Assembly: GCA_017938365.1 (NCBI GenBank)
Contig: JAGBBT010000025.1
Location: forward strand, 1-64,000
Direction of reading: 5' to 3'
DNA: 64,000 nucleotides
From: Treponema sp.
GTDB lineage: Bacteria; Spirochaetota; Spirochaetia; Treponematales; Treponemataceae
Shown: piece after piece, positions 9,059-18,130 of the stretch
Layout: each line of letters begins with the position of its first letter
How positions within the stretch are numbered: position 1 is the stretch's first letter
Made by a program: the position numbers and the translations under genes
Notes under the pieces: model-generated
The model's input: only the letters and a program-made list of their open reading frames with translations
What the model was told of the DNA's origin: nothing
Database searches by the model: none

Positions 9059-10513
9059 ATGTTGAAAAAAAATCTCTTTCTTATTTTTAATTTTTTCTTA
9101 GTTTTTACAGGATATGCTGTAAACTTTGAAAACAATTGTGTACCTACTGACAATTCTTATGTTTTAAATATAAAAGCTTACGATTTTGGGCCTGCCACAG
9201 ATTCTGTAGTTCTAAATATTGGTAAAACTGTATTTTCTAATGTAATTAATAAAGATGATTTTACAGTTGATATTCTAATTTTTTCATCAAAACAGATTGG
9301 AATGAATAATGGACTTGTAAAATCTCAAAAGAAAATAAAAAATGCGTATTTGACTGATGAGAATGGTAATAAGACATGGGAAGTCATTGGAAATTTTATA
9401 AAAATTGAATTTGATATACATCCTTCTGATGAATATGTAACTCCCTTTGTTTCTAAATCTTTTTATTCCGATGATACTCTTTATGGATATAAAATACAAA
9501 ATCATCGTTTAGGAATAAATATTGAAAAAAGATCTGGAATTATTTGTAAAGATATTGCACCTTTTAATATAGATAAATATCGCTATAAAAATTATTTAAA
9601 TGATGATAAATCTGATTTTGAATATATTGAGTTTAATTATGCGTCCTGGAAGCCTGAAAATTTAAATAAAAACAAAATACCATTGATTATTTTTTTTCAT
9701 GGAATTGGTGAAAGTGGCACAGATATTTATAAACCTTTATTAGAAATAAAAAGTTCTGCTTTGATTCAGAAAAAGATTCAGTCTTATTTTGCTGATGGAG
9801 CGGCAGTTTTAATTCCTCAGTGTCCTACAGGCTGGTTAGAAATTACAGAACTTGATCCTTTCGGAAATAGATTATGGGTTCCTGTTGATATAAACGGAAC
9901 TATTGATAAAGTTACTATGCCAGTTGTTAAGTTCTTATCTAAAATTTTTACAGAAGAAATAGAACCTGTAGAAAGAGATAATACACCTGTTTCTTATTAT
10001 ACATTGGCTATAAAAGATTTGATTGATAATTATATAAAAAATAATCCTGATATTGATATTTCTAGGATATATGTCGGAGGTTGTTCTGCAGGTGGATATA
10101 TGTCTTTAAATATGTTAATTCAATATCCTTCTTTTTTTGCTGCCGGATTTCCGGTGTGTGCTGCCTATCCATATTCAAGAATTAATTATAAGCAAATAGA
10201 AAGTTTAAAGAATATTCCATTATGGTTTGTTGTATCTAAAAATGATGAAGTAATAAATCCTGAAAAATGTACTTACCCAATTGTAAAGAAATTAATTGAT
10301 TTAAATGCAAAAGATGTAAATTATACTTATTTTGATAATGTAAAAGATAGTTCTGGATTATTTTTTAATTCTGAAGCAAATGATGAAGAAAATAAAAAGG
10401 AACCTTATTTGTATAATGGGCACGATTCATGGATTTATCTATTTAATGACGAAGTTTCTAATAATGATTTGAGTTTATTTAAATGGCTAGCTTCTCAGAG
10501 TAATAGTAATTAG
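9059..10513 (+). CDS. Secreted alpha/beta-hydrolase (esterase-like)
   Basis: 484 residues with an N-terminal signal peptide (hydrophobic 4-20). A ~190-residue N-terminal region of unknown fold is followed by an alpha/beta-hydrolase domain. The oxyanion strand is IIFFHGIGESG (210-220), the nucleophile Ser343 lies in GGCSAGG, and the late His is probably the NGHDSW one. Order and spacing resemble PHB-depolymerase-like or acyl esterases; the substrate is unknown. It likely acts in the periplasm or outside the cell. There is no clear ribosome site before the ATG. Its end overlaps the end of the histidine kinase gene on the other strand by 27 nt. Confidence 0.72.
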   Translation: MLKKNLFLIFNFFLVFTGYAVNFENNCVPTDNSYVLNIKAYDFGPATDSVVLNIGKTVFSNVINKDDFTVDILIFSSKQIGMNNGLVKSQKKIKNAYLTDENGNKTWEVIGNFIKIEFDIHPSDEYVTPFVSKSFYSDDTLYGYKIQNHRLGINIEKRSGIICKDIAPFNIDKYRYKNYLNDDKSDFEYIEFNYASWKPENLNKNKIPLIIFFHGIGESGTDIYKPLLEIKSSALIQKKIQSYFADGAAVLIPQCPTGWLEITELDPFGNRLWVPVDINGTIDKVTMPVVKFLSKIFTEEIEPVERDNTPVSYYTLAIKDLIDNYIKNNPDIDISRIYVGGCSAGGYMSLNMLIQYPSFFAAGFPVCAAYPYSRINYKQIESLKNIPLWFVVSKNDEVINPEKCTYPIVKKLIDLNAKDVNYTYFDNVKDSSGLFFNSEANDEENKKEPYLYNGHDSWIYLFNDEVSNNDLSLFKWLASQSNSN

Positions 10514-11848
10514 TGCTCCGTGTTCTTTTGTATTACTTGCTGAAATATTTCCATTTAGAGCTGTTATAATTGATTTAGCAATGGAAAGTCCTAGTCCAGA
10601 GCCTCCAACAGAACGTACATGGGCATCATCACCTCTAAAAAATCTCTCAAATACATGAGGAATTATTTTTTCACTAAAACCATTACCGTTGTCGGATATT
10701 TCTATAAAGCAAGTGGAATCTTCCATTCTGTATTCAATTTTAATTATAGGATTATTTTTTACGAATTTTATGCTGTTAGAAATTACAATTAAAAATACTT
10801 GATGCAGTAATTCATAGTCTGTTTTTATCCATAAATCTATATTTGAAAATTCTAAAATAACATTTTTAGAAATAGTTTTTATTTCGTCGCTTAATTGATT
10901 GCAAGTTTCTTTTAAGTTTATAAGACTCATTTTTGGGGCTATTAATCCCGTTTCTAGTTTAGATAATTGTAATAAGTTTGAAACAATATTTTCCATAGTT
11001 TTTGTTTCTGCAATTATTGTATTTATTGATTTTTCAAGTTGAATAGGATCGTCTTTTCCCCATCTTCTTAGTAAATTTGCTTGTCCTAAAATAACTGCTA
11101 TAGGTGTTTTTAGTTCATGTGAAACATTGCTCGAAAAAATTCGTTCTCTGTCAAAATCATTTTTTAATCTACAGAAAAGTTCGTTAAAGGTTTGAGCTAA
11201 TTTATCTAATTCGTCATTAGTTCCTCTTATTGGTAATAAATTATCTAAATTTGTACTTCCAATTGATTTTGCAGAATTTGTCATTTTTACAACTGGTAAC
11301 ATAGTGTATTTTGTAATAAAGAGAGAAATTAAAAATGACATTATGAGAATAGGAATTGCTGCCATTGTAATTGTTTTTGGTAATCCAGAAAAAGGACCTT
11401 TAGAAAAATTGTATTCTATAGTTTTTGAAATCTGAATTGTAAGATTTTTTTCTTTTTTGCTTATATCTTTTGTTATGTATATGATGTTTAAATTACTATC
11501 AGAGGAAAAATCTTTTACATGAGTGCGTTTTACTTCTCCAAAGGTTTTTGGTAATAGTGTGGTTTTTTCATTGTTGGAATATAATATTTTTTTTGTATTG
11601 TTGTCGTAAATTGAATATATTATGAAAATAGGGATTTTTTCTAATTCTGTTTCAATTTTATTCTCATCACTATTTATTATTATATTTGTAATCTTATCTG
11701 CTGACTTTTCTAGCCATCGAGAATTGGATTTATTTGCTTGGTTTATGAAAAAAATAAAAAAAGAAAAAATTATAGATAGTACAGCAACAAATAATATTAA
11801 AGAAAATTTTATTGAAAGATTAAAGGAAACGGATTTTGTTATTGGCAT
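10487..11848 (-). CDS. Membrane sensor histidine kinase
   Basis: 453 residues. TM1 is near 13-37 and TM2 near 159-179, enclosing a ~120-residue extracytoplasmic sensor without a known domain. Then come HAMP, the HisKA dimerisation helix with phospho-acceptor His244 (SSNVSHELKTPI), and a HATPase_c domain (VISNSIKFV, ISDNGNGF, GGSGLGLSIA). The gene starts one base after its response regulator ends, so they are an operon and a pair. The signal and target genes are not evident. Confidence 0.93.
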   Translation of the reverse strand: MPITKSVSFNLSIKFSLILFVAVLSIIFSFFIFFINQANKSNSRWLEKSADKITNIIINSDENKIETELEKIPIFIIYSIYDNNTKKILYSNNEKTTLLPKTFGEVKRTHVKDFSSDSNLNIIYITKDISKKEKNLTIQISKTIEYNFSKGPFSGLPKTITMAAIPILIMSFLISLFITKYTMLPVVKMTNSAKSIGSTNLDNLLPIRGTNDELDKLAQTFNELFCRLKNDFDRERIFSSNVSHELKTPIAVILGQANLLRRWGKDDPIQLEKSINTIIAETKTMENIVSNLLQLSKLETGLIAPKMSLINLKETCNQLSDEIKTISKNVILEFSNIDLWIKTDYELLHQVFLIVISNSIKFVKNNPIIKIEYRMEDSTCFIEISDNGNGFSEKIIPHVFERFFRGDDAHVRSVGGSGLGLSIAKSIITALNGNISASNTKEHGALITITLRS

Positions 11849-11849
11849 T

Positions 11850-12527
11850 TTATTTAGATATCATAAGATATCCTGAACCTCTCATCGTTTTGATATATTC
11901 TGTATTTGTGTTTTGTGAAATTTTTGAGCGTAAGTATCCTATGTATACATCAACAGTATTTTCGTCAATAAAATAGTCTTTACCCCATATTCGGTTGATT
12001 ATTTCTGTTCTACTTAACACTTTGTCTTGATTTTCTAAAAAAAGTTTTAGCATCATAAATTCTGTTTTAGATAAATTTATTTCATTATTGTTTATACGAA
12101 CTTTCATATTGTCTGATTGTAATTCAATTTCATTATTTTTTAAATTTTGCTGACTTTTATTAATATTAAGAGTGCGCCGAAAAATTGCATTCATTCTTGC
12201 TAATAATTCTTCTATTTCAAAGGGTTTTGAAATGTAGTCATCGGCACCTAAATTTAATCCTGTTACTTTGTCATGAATTTCATTTTTTGCTGTTAAAAGA
12301 ATTATGGGAATATTTGAAGTTTCTCTGATTTTTTTTAATACATCTATGCCATTAATTTCGGGCATCATAATATCTAATAAGATTAAATCAGGTTGTTCTT
12401 TTTCGAATTTTTCAATTGCTTCTTTTCCTGTAAAAGCTGTAATAACAAAATACTTTTCATGTTTTAGTTCTAAAGATACAAAGTCTGAGATTCCTGTATC
12501 GTCTTCTGCTAATAAAATCTTATGCAT
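11850..12527 (-). CDS. OmpR-family response regulator
   Basis: 225 residues. The receiver domain has the acidic pair in AEDD, phospho-acceptor Asp52 (LLDIMMP), Thr79 and Lys101 (KPF). A winged-helix DNA-binding domain follows (LSKTEFMMLKLFL, RTEIINRIWG, VDVYIGYLRSKI, RGSGYL). The ATG at 12527 gives the standard MHKILLAEDD start after a GGAA ribosome site; a start 11 codons upstream would add a tail unusual for the family. It is the first gene of a two-gene operon with the kinase. Confidence 0.94.
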   Translation of the reverse strand: MHKILLAEDDTGISDFVSLELKHEKYFVITAFTGKEAIEKFEKEQPDLILLDIMMPEINGIDVLKKIRETSNIPIILLTAKNEIHDKVTGLNLGADDYISKPFEIEELLARMNAIFRRTLNINKSQQNLKNNEIELQSDNMKVRINNNEINLSKTEFMMLKLFLENQDKVLSRTEIINRIWGKDYFIDENTVDVYIGYLRSKISQNTNTEYIKTMRGSGYLMISK

Positions 12528-12551
12528 AAAATTTATTTCCTTTAAAATAAA

Positions 12552-12617
12552 AAAAGACATTCAATCTTATAACTAAGAATATTTTATCTTATGAATTATA
12601 ATTTTTGAATGTCTTTT
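12552..12617 (-). terminator. Long-loop terminator hairpin after metY
   Basis: On the minus strand AAAAGACATTCAA (12617-12605) pairs perfectly with TTGAATGTCTTTT (12564-12552), followed by more T. The 40-nt loop has further partial self-pairing. It probably ends metY transcription and lies just upstream of the response regulator. Confidence 0.7.
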
Positions 12618-12637
12618 CGCTGTAAAAAAAATAATTT

Positions 12638-13912
12638 TTAGCAGTTTTCTAATGCCTGTTTTAGATCATTAATAATATCTTCAGAATTTTCTATTCCGCA
12701 TGAGAATCTAATCATGTCAGGACTTACACCACAAGCTACTAATTCTTCATCTGTTAATTGTCTGTGAGTTGCACTTGCAGGATGTAAAACACAAGTTCTT
12801 GCATCTGCTACATGTGTTGCAATCATTGCCAATTTTAAATTTTTCATAAATGCTTCGGCGGTTTTTCTACCACCTTTTATTCCAAAGCTAACAACACCAC
12901 AAGTGCCATTTGGCATGTATTTTGTTGCAAGTTCATAGTATTTATTATTTTTTAATCCAGGATAATTTACCCATTCTATTTTGTCATTTTCATTTAGAAA
13001 TTCAGCAACTTTTTGTGCATTTTGACAGTGTTTTTCCATTCTTAATGGTAATGATTCAATTCCGAGGTTTATCATATATGCATTCATTGGAGATTGAATT
13101 GAACCAAAGTCTCTCATTAGTTGTGCTGTACATTTTGTGATAAAAGCACCTTCTTTTCCAAATTTTTTTGCATATGTAATCCCGTGGTATGATTCATCTG
13201 GAGTACATAATCCTGGAAATTTTTCCGCATGTGCAAGCCAATCAAATTTTCCAGAGTCAATTATACATCCTCCGACAGTGGCATCGTGTCCGTCAATATA
13301 TTTTGTTGTTGAGTGTGTTACAATATCAGCACCCCATTCAAATGGACGGCAATTTATTGGAGTTGCAAATGTATTATCGATTATGAGTGGAACTCCATTT
13401 TTGTGTGCAATATTTGCCCAACGTTCTATATCTAATATTGTAAGGGCTGGATTTGCAATTGTTTCTCCAAAAATGGCTTTTGTATTTGGCTTGAATGCTG
13501 CTTGGATTTCGTCATCAGAAGCGTCAGGGTTTACAAATGTAAAATCAATACCCATTTTTCGCATTGTTACATTGAATAAATTAAATGTTCCTCCGTAAAT
13601 ACTAGAAGATGCTATAATGTGATCTCCGCAAGAGGCTATGTTGAATGTTGCAAAGAAGTTTGCAGCTTGTCCTGAAGATGTTAGCATTGCCGCTGTTCCA
13701 CCTTCTAAGGCCGCGATTTTGGCTGCAACAAAATCATTTGTTGGGTTTTGGAGTCTAGAATAAAAATATCCCGATGCTTCTAAATCAAATAATTTTCCCA
13801 TATCTTCACTAGTATCGTATTTAAATGTTGTACTTTGTATGATAGGAATCATTCGTGATTCGCCGTTTTTTGGCTGATATCCTGCATGAATACATTTTGT
13901 GTCTTGTTTCAT
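12638..13912 (-). CDS. metY: O-acetylhomoserine sulfhydrylase (PLP enzyme)
   Basis: Makes homocysteine from O-acetylhomoserine and sulfide in methionine synthesis. The full Cys/Met-metabolism PLP fold is present: YSR (51-53), TSSGQAA (78-84), Asp179 in IIDNTFATP, and the Schiff-base Lys204 in HSTTKYIDGHD. The C-terminal SCGIENSEDIINDL is typical. Its 424 residues match the MetY size, longer than MetB or MetC (~380-400), which supports this call over cystathionine synthase. The ATG follows GAGAGG. It is monocistronic. Confidence 0.92.
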   Translation of the reverse strand: MKQDTKCIHAGYQPKNGESRMIPIIQSTTFKYDTSEDMGKLFDLEASGYFYSRLQNPTNDFVAAKIAALEGGTAAMLTSSGQAANFFATFNIASCGDHIIASSSIYGGTFNLFNVTMRKMGIDFTFVNPDASDDEIQAAFKPNTKAIFGETIANPALTILDIERWANIAHKNGVPLIIDNTFATPINCRPFEWGADIVTHSTTKYIDGHDATVGGCIIDSGKFDWLAHAEKFPGLCTPDESYHGITYAKKFGKEGAFITKCTAQLMRDFGSIQSPMNAYMINLGIESLPLRMEKHCQNAQKVAEFLNENDKIEWVNYPGLKNNKYYELATKYMPNGTCGVVSFGIKGGRKTAEAFMKNLKLAMIATHVADARTCVLHPASATHRQLTDEELVACGVSPDMIRFSCGIENSEDIINDLKQALENC

Positions 13913-14035
13913 TTTGATGCCTCTCTGTAGTTAAAAAAAATGATATATGTGATTCTACTTTAATGATTATTTATAGACAATATTTTTTTTATTAATGATT
14001 TATGTTTTATCCAAATTTTTTAATTAATTTTATAT

Positions 14036-14063
14036 TTGCATATTAATCTATACAAGTTATAAT
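14036..14063 (+). promoter_or_regulatory. Promoter overlapping the permease start
   Basis: TTGCAT (14036-14041), a 16-bp spacer and TATAAT (14058-14063). The -10 box overlaps the first possible ATG (14062). If real, transcription begins near 14070 and translation would use the ATG at 14071, an almost leaderless message. Confidence 0.5.
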
Positions 14064-15018
14064 GAGTTCTATGGGTATTACTAGTATTTTTCTTGCTATG
14101 CAGGGAGCTGTTTCCCAGGGTGTTCTTTGGGGAATTATGACTCTCGGTGTTTTTTTGACATTTCGTATTCTAAATATTGCAGATATGACATGTGATGGTT
14201 CTTTTGCTTTAGGTGGTTCTACTTGTGCTGTTTTAGTTGTTGGTGGAATGGATCCTTATTTAGCTCTTTTACTTGCTTTTTTTGTAGGCGTTGTGGCAGG
14301 TGCTGTAACAGGCTTTTTACATACTAAGTTAAAAATTCAGGAGTTGTTAGCAGGTATTCTCACAATGACGGCTTTGTATTCCGTTAATATTCGAATAATG
14401 GGAAGATCAAATACTCCTCTTATAGGTGCTGATACAATAATATCAAAGTTACGTGGTTGTTTTCAGAATATTGGTGCTTCTCTTAGTCCAAATGTTGCGG
14501 CTTTAATATTAGGTTTGCTTTTTTGTATTGTAATTGTCATTTGTTTGTATTGGTTTTGTGGAACAGAAATTGGTTCTTCTTTGAGAGCAACTGGTAATAA
14601 TGAAAAGATGGTTCGTGCAATGGGCGTTGATACAGATAAAATGAAGATTCTTGGCTTGATGCTTTCAAATGGATTAATTGCCTTGAGTGGTGGATTAGTT
14701 GCACAGAGTCAAGGATATGGCGATGTTGGTATGGGAACAGGAACTTTAGTAATAGGTTTAGCATCTATTGTTTTGGGAGAAGCGATTTTCGGAAAAATAG
14801 GAAAGAAATTGCCGTTTTGGTTCACTTTAATTTCTATCATTTTAGGTTCTGTTGTTTATAGAATTGTTATTGCTGTTGTTTTACAGTTAGGATTGAAATC
14901 TTCAGATTTAAAATTGTTGACTGCAGTTATAATTACGATTGCTTTGGCTATTCCTATTCTTAAAAAGATTTTTACAAAAGGGTTTTCAAAGAAAAATAGT
15001 TCTGGGGGTAATCAATAA
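14062..15018 (+). CDS. ABC transporter permease, branched-chain/TrpY type
   Basis: 318-residue inner-membrane permease with eight or more hydrophobic segments and family motifs NIADMTCDGSFALGG near the start and GSSLRATGNNEKMVRAMG near 170. It belongs to the BPD_transp_2 group that partners ABC_sub_bind lipoproteins, so its likely receptor is the lipoprotein at 8 kb. Its stop overlaps the ATPase start (TAATG). The start is uncertain between 14062 and 14071; neither has a ribosome site, and the -10 box favours 14071. Confidence 0.88.
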   Translation: MSSMGITSIFLAMQGAVSQGVLWGIMTLGVFLTFRILNIADMTCDGSFALGGSTCAVLVVGGMDPYLALLLAFFVGVVAGAVTGFLHTKLKIQELLAGILTMTALYSVNIRIMGRSNTPLIGADTIISKLRGCFQNIGASLSPNVAALILGLLFCIVIVICLYWFCGTEIGSSLRATGNNEKMVRAMGVDTDKMKILGLMLSNGLIALSGGLVAQSQGYGDVGMGTGTLVIGLASIVLGEAIFGKIGKKLPFWFTLISIILGSVVYRIVIAVVLQLGLKSSDLKLLTAVIITIALAIPILKKIFTKGFSKKNSSGGNQ

Positions 15019-15806
15019 TGCTTGAAATTTCTCATGTTTCGAAAACATTTAATAAAGGAACTATTACAGAAAAAAAAGCCTTAACTGATATTAGTCTAAA
15101 ACTTGAAGACGGAGATTTTGTTACAGTTATTGGTGGAAATGGTGCTGGAAAATCAACTTTGCTGAATTTGATTGCTGGTGTACATATTTGTGATAGTGGA
15201 AAAATAGTTCTTGATGGAAAAGACATAACTTATATGCCAGAGTATAAGCGTGCAAAGTATCTAGGTAGAGTTTTTCAGGATCCAATGGTAGGAACTGCTG
15301 CAAATATGGAGATTGAAGAGAATCTCGCTATGGCATATAGACGTGGAAAAAACAGAACATTGGCTTGGGGAATAAAAAATAAAGAAAGAACCCTGTATAA
15401 AGAAAAGTTAGCTTTGTTAGATTTAGGGTTAGAAGATAGAATGAAAAGTAAAGTTGGTCTACTTTCTGGGGGACAAAGACAGGCTTTAACACTTCTTATG
15501 TCTACATTACAAAAGCCAGATTTACTTTTGTTAGATGAACATACGGCTGCGCTAGATCCAAAAACAGCTGCTAAAGTTTTAGAATTGACAGAACAGTTTG
15601 TAAAAAAAGACAATTTAACTGCGTTTATGGTTACTCATAATATGCGCCATGCAATACAATACGGAAACAGACTTATTATGATGATGAAAGGTCAGATTAT
15701 ATATGATGTTCGTGGTGAAGAAAAAAAGAACTTAAAAGTTGAAGAATTGTTAGAAAAATTTGGTGCCGCCGGGGAACTAAACGATAGAATGGTTCTTGGA
15801 AGCTAA
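15018..15806 (+). CDS. ABC transporter ATP-binding protein
   Basis: 262-residue ATPase that powers the permease translated just before it. Walker A is GGNGAGKST (39-47), the signature LSGGQRQ (149-155), Walker B LLLLDEH (169-175), and the switch His is in MVTHNM. The ATG is preceded by a GGGGG run and overlaps the permease stop by one base, suggesting translational coupling. Confidence 0.93.
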   Translation: MLEISHVSKTFNKGTITEKKALTDISLKLEDGDFVTVIGGNGAGKSTLLNLIAGVHICDSGKIVLDGKDITYMPEYKRAKYLGRVFQDPMVGTAANMEIEENLAMAYRRGKNRTLAWGIKNKERTLYKEKLALLDLGLEDRMKSKVGLLSGGQRQALTLLMSTLQKPDLLLLDEHTAALDPKTAAKVLELTEQFVKKDNLTAFMVTHNMRHAIQYGNRLIMMMKGQIIYDVRGEEKKNLKVEELLEKFGAAGELNDRMVLGS

Positions 15807-15874
15807 GATTGCTTTTTTTATTTGTCATTATTTTTTTTCGTGATAGAATGTTATAATAGTAAGGAGTTTTACAT

Positions 15875-17926
15875 ATGGAAAAAACGAAATCTTTAGCTAA
15901 ATATATTTTGACTTGGTTAGTGTGTGGTGTTCTTTTGTATGCTGTTTGTACATTTTTTGTTGTTCAATATGAACTAACTAAAGGAATGCAACACCATTAT
16001 GAAAAGGTTGTTATTGATAATTCATCTGTTATGGAAGAAGAAATTTTATATGTAAAAGAGCAGGTTCAGCAGTCTATTACTTGGGTAAAGTCTATGTATG
16101 AGCATAATTATGCTAAGATTGGCGATGATTTTGCTTTTGCCAATGGTGTTTGTGCTGATGCGATAGAATATTTTGGAATGGAGACTCTTGTTTTCTTTAA
16201 TGAAGACGGGGATCAGTTTACTGATAAGAAATATGGTGAGGCTGTAAAATCGGATTCTTTACTCGAAGCCTTAAGTGGTCATGAAGTTCATGATATTGTA
16301 AAAACAGGCGAAAATATTTATGCATTGAGTGCAGTACCATTAAATGACAAAAATGGTGAAGTTGTTGGTGCTATTGTTGGAAAAAAATTAGTGTCTGATA
16401 AAGAATTAGTAGAAACGGTTGCAAATTATACAAATTGTGATGCCACAGTTTTTGATGGAAACAAGCGTGTAGTTACAAGTTTAAAAGGTATGACTGGTAC
16501 TACAATTGAAAATCAAGCTGTAATTGATAAAGCTCTTTCTGGGGAAGCCACAGTTCTTCATTCTGTTTTAAATGGAGTTCCTTATATTGCCTATTATTTT
16601 CCGTTAAGAGATTCTTCTGGAACAGTTTTGACGACATTATTTGTTGGAGAGCCATTAGATGTTGTTAATGTTGTTATTAAAGAAATATTTGCTCCATTGG
16701 CAGGTATTGTTTTCCTTTTCTCTACTATTCTTCTTTTGGGTATCCTGTTCTTAATTATTATAAAAGTTGTAAAACCTTTAACTGCTGTTTCTAAGGCTGT
16801 AGAAAATCTTTCCTCTGGAGATGCAGATTTAACTACTAGACTTCCTGTAAAAGGTAGAGATGAATTTGCAAAATTATGTGAAGATGTAAATAAGTTTATT
16901 GCTATGTTGCAGTCTATTGTAAAGGATTTGGATGAATCTCAAAATGAATTAGATGATGCTAGTAAACGCTTAGGACAGTTATCTCAGGATTCCGCTAGTG
17001 CAACGGCTGAGATTCTTGCAAATATTGAAAGTGTTCGTAGACAATCAGAAAATCAATCTGCGGCTGTTCAGAATACATCGTCTGTATTGAATCTTTCTAG
17101 TGATACAGTTCATGCACTACGTGGTTTAATTGATAATCAATCTGCAAATATTACAGAGTCTTCAGCTGCTATAGAACAAATGTTGGGTAATATTGCTGCT
17201 GTTACAAAATCTGTTCGAGTTATGGCTGATAGTTACGGAGAATTAAGTAGTACAGTCGGAGATGGCCAGGTAAAATTAAGTAATGTAGATCAAAAGGTTC
17301 AGCAGATTGCTGATCAGTCTAAAATGCTTATTCAAGCAAATACTATTATTGCCCAAATTGCATCAGAAACAAACTTACTCGCTATGAATGCTGCAATTGA
17401 AGCTTCTCATGCTGGTGATGCAGGTAAGGGATTTAGTGTTGTTGCTGATGAAATTAGAAAATTAGCTGAAAATTCAAGTACTCAGTCAAAATTGATTTCT
17501 AATGAGTTAAAAGGTATTTCTACTTCTATTCAGGATGTTGTACAGCTTTCTCATGATTCACAGTCTGCATTTACAGCAATTGTTGATCAGTTAGGTTCTA
17601 CAGATACAATTATTCGAGAAATAAATAACGCCATGGAAGAACAGCAAGCCGCTTCTAAACAAATCTTTGAAGCATTAAGTGATGTAAAAGATCAGTCTAT
17701 GGAAGTTACTGAGAAAGCTCGAAATATGCAAGATGGTATAGAAAATGTATCTAATGATATGAATACTGTTACACAGATTTCAGAAACTATTCTTGGTAGT
17801 ATGGATGAAATGGCAATTGGTATGCAACAAATTGGAAGTGCAACACAGAATGTTTCTGACTTGGCTTCTGAAACAAAGTCTAATGTCGAAGTTATTGGAA
17901 GTAAAATTGAACAATTTAAGTTCTAA
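15875..17926 (+). CDS. Methyl-accepting chemotaxis protein
   Basis: Transmembrane chemoreceptor of 683 residues. TM1 is near 10-30, followed by a Cache-type ligand-binding domain (~35-265), TM2 (~275-300), HAMP (~300-350) and a long signalling domain with the CheA/CheW-binding hairpin (QIASETNLLAMNAAIEASHAG, then GKGFSVVADEIRKLAENSS). The ligand is unknown. AAGGAG lies upstream and an extended -10 box (TGTTATAAT, ending 15857) precedes it. No other chemotaxis or flagellar gene is nearby, so it is a stand-alone receptor that must use CheA/CheW encoded elsewhere. Confidence 0.95.
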   Translation: MEKTKSLAKYILTWLVCGVLLYAVCTFFVVQYELTKGMQHHYEKVVIDNSSVMEEEILYVKEQVQQSITWVKSMYEHNYAKIGDDFAFANGVCADAIEYFGMETLVFFNEDGDQFTDKKYGEAVKSDSLLEALSGHEVHDIVKTGENIYALSAVPLNDKNGEVVGAIVGKKLVSDKELVETVANYTNCDATVFDGNKRVVTSLKGMTGTTIENQAVIDKALSGEATVLHSVLNGVPYIAYYFPLRDSSGTVLTTLFVGEPLDVVNVVIKEIFAPLAGIVFLFSTILLLGILFLIIIKVVKPLTAVSKAVENLSSGDADLTTRLPVKGRDEFAKLCEDVNKFIAMLQSIVKDLDESQNELDDASKRLGQLSQDSASATAEILANIESVRRQSENQSAAVQNTSSVLNLSSDTVHALRGLIDNQSANITESSAAIEQMLGNIAAVTKSVRVMADSYGELSSTVGDGQVKLSNVDQKVQQIADQSKMLIQANTIIAQIASETNLLAMNAAIEASHAGDAGKGFSVVADEIRKLAENSSTQSKLISNELKGISTSIQDVVQLSHDSQSAFTAIVDQLGSTDTIIREINNAMEEQQAASKQIFEALSDVKDQSMEVTEKARNMQDGIENVSNDMNTVTQISETILGSMDEMAIGMQQIGSATQNVSDLASETKSNVEVIGSKIEQFKF

Positions 17927-17993
17927 CATTTAGTTTTAAAATATCTGATGTAATATAAATGTTTATTATCAAATATTTTAATTAGTAAAAAAT

Positions 17994-18035
17994 AAAAGAC
18001 TGATTCCAAATTGTATTGGGGTCAGTCTTTTTTTT
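17994..18035 (+). terminator. Terminator of the chemoreceptor gene
   Basis: AAAAGACTGATTCCAA and TTGGGGTCAGTCTTTT pair with two G-U pairs and are followed by a long T run. Confidence 0.85.
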
Positions 18036-18063
18036 ACACTTATCAGATTGTTTTAACATAAAA

Positions 18064-18110
18064 AAGTACATCATTAAAGTTGATTTTTATACAACTTTAA
18101 TGATGTACTT
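18064..18110 (-). terminator. Terminator of the secreted esterase gene
   Basis: A perfect 19-bp inverted repeat (18064-18082 with 18092-18110) with a 9-nt loop. Read on the minus strand it is followed by T5. It lies just beyond the esterase stop. Confidence 0.85.
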
Positions 18111-18130
18111 AATTTTTACCTTTTATTCAA

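Noticed and set aside
12910-13598. Open frames on the plus strand opposite metY
   Set aside because: They are antisense to a fully recognisable PLP enzyme and show no ribosome site or family motif.
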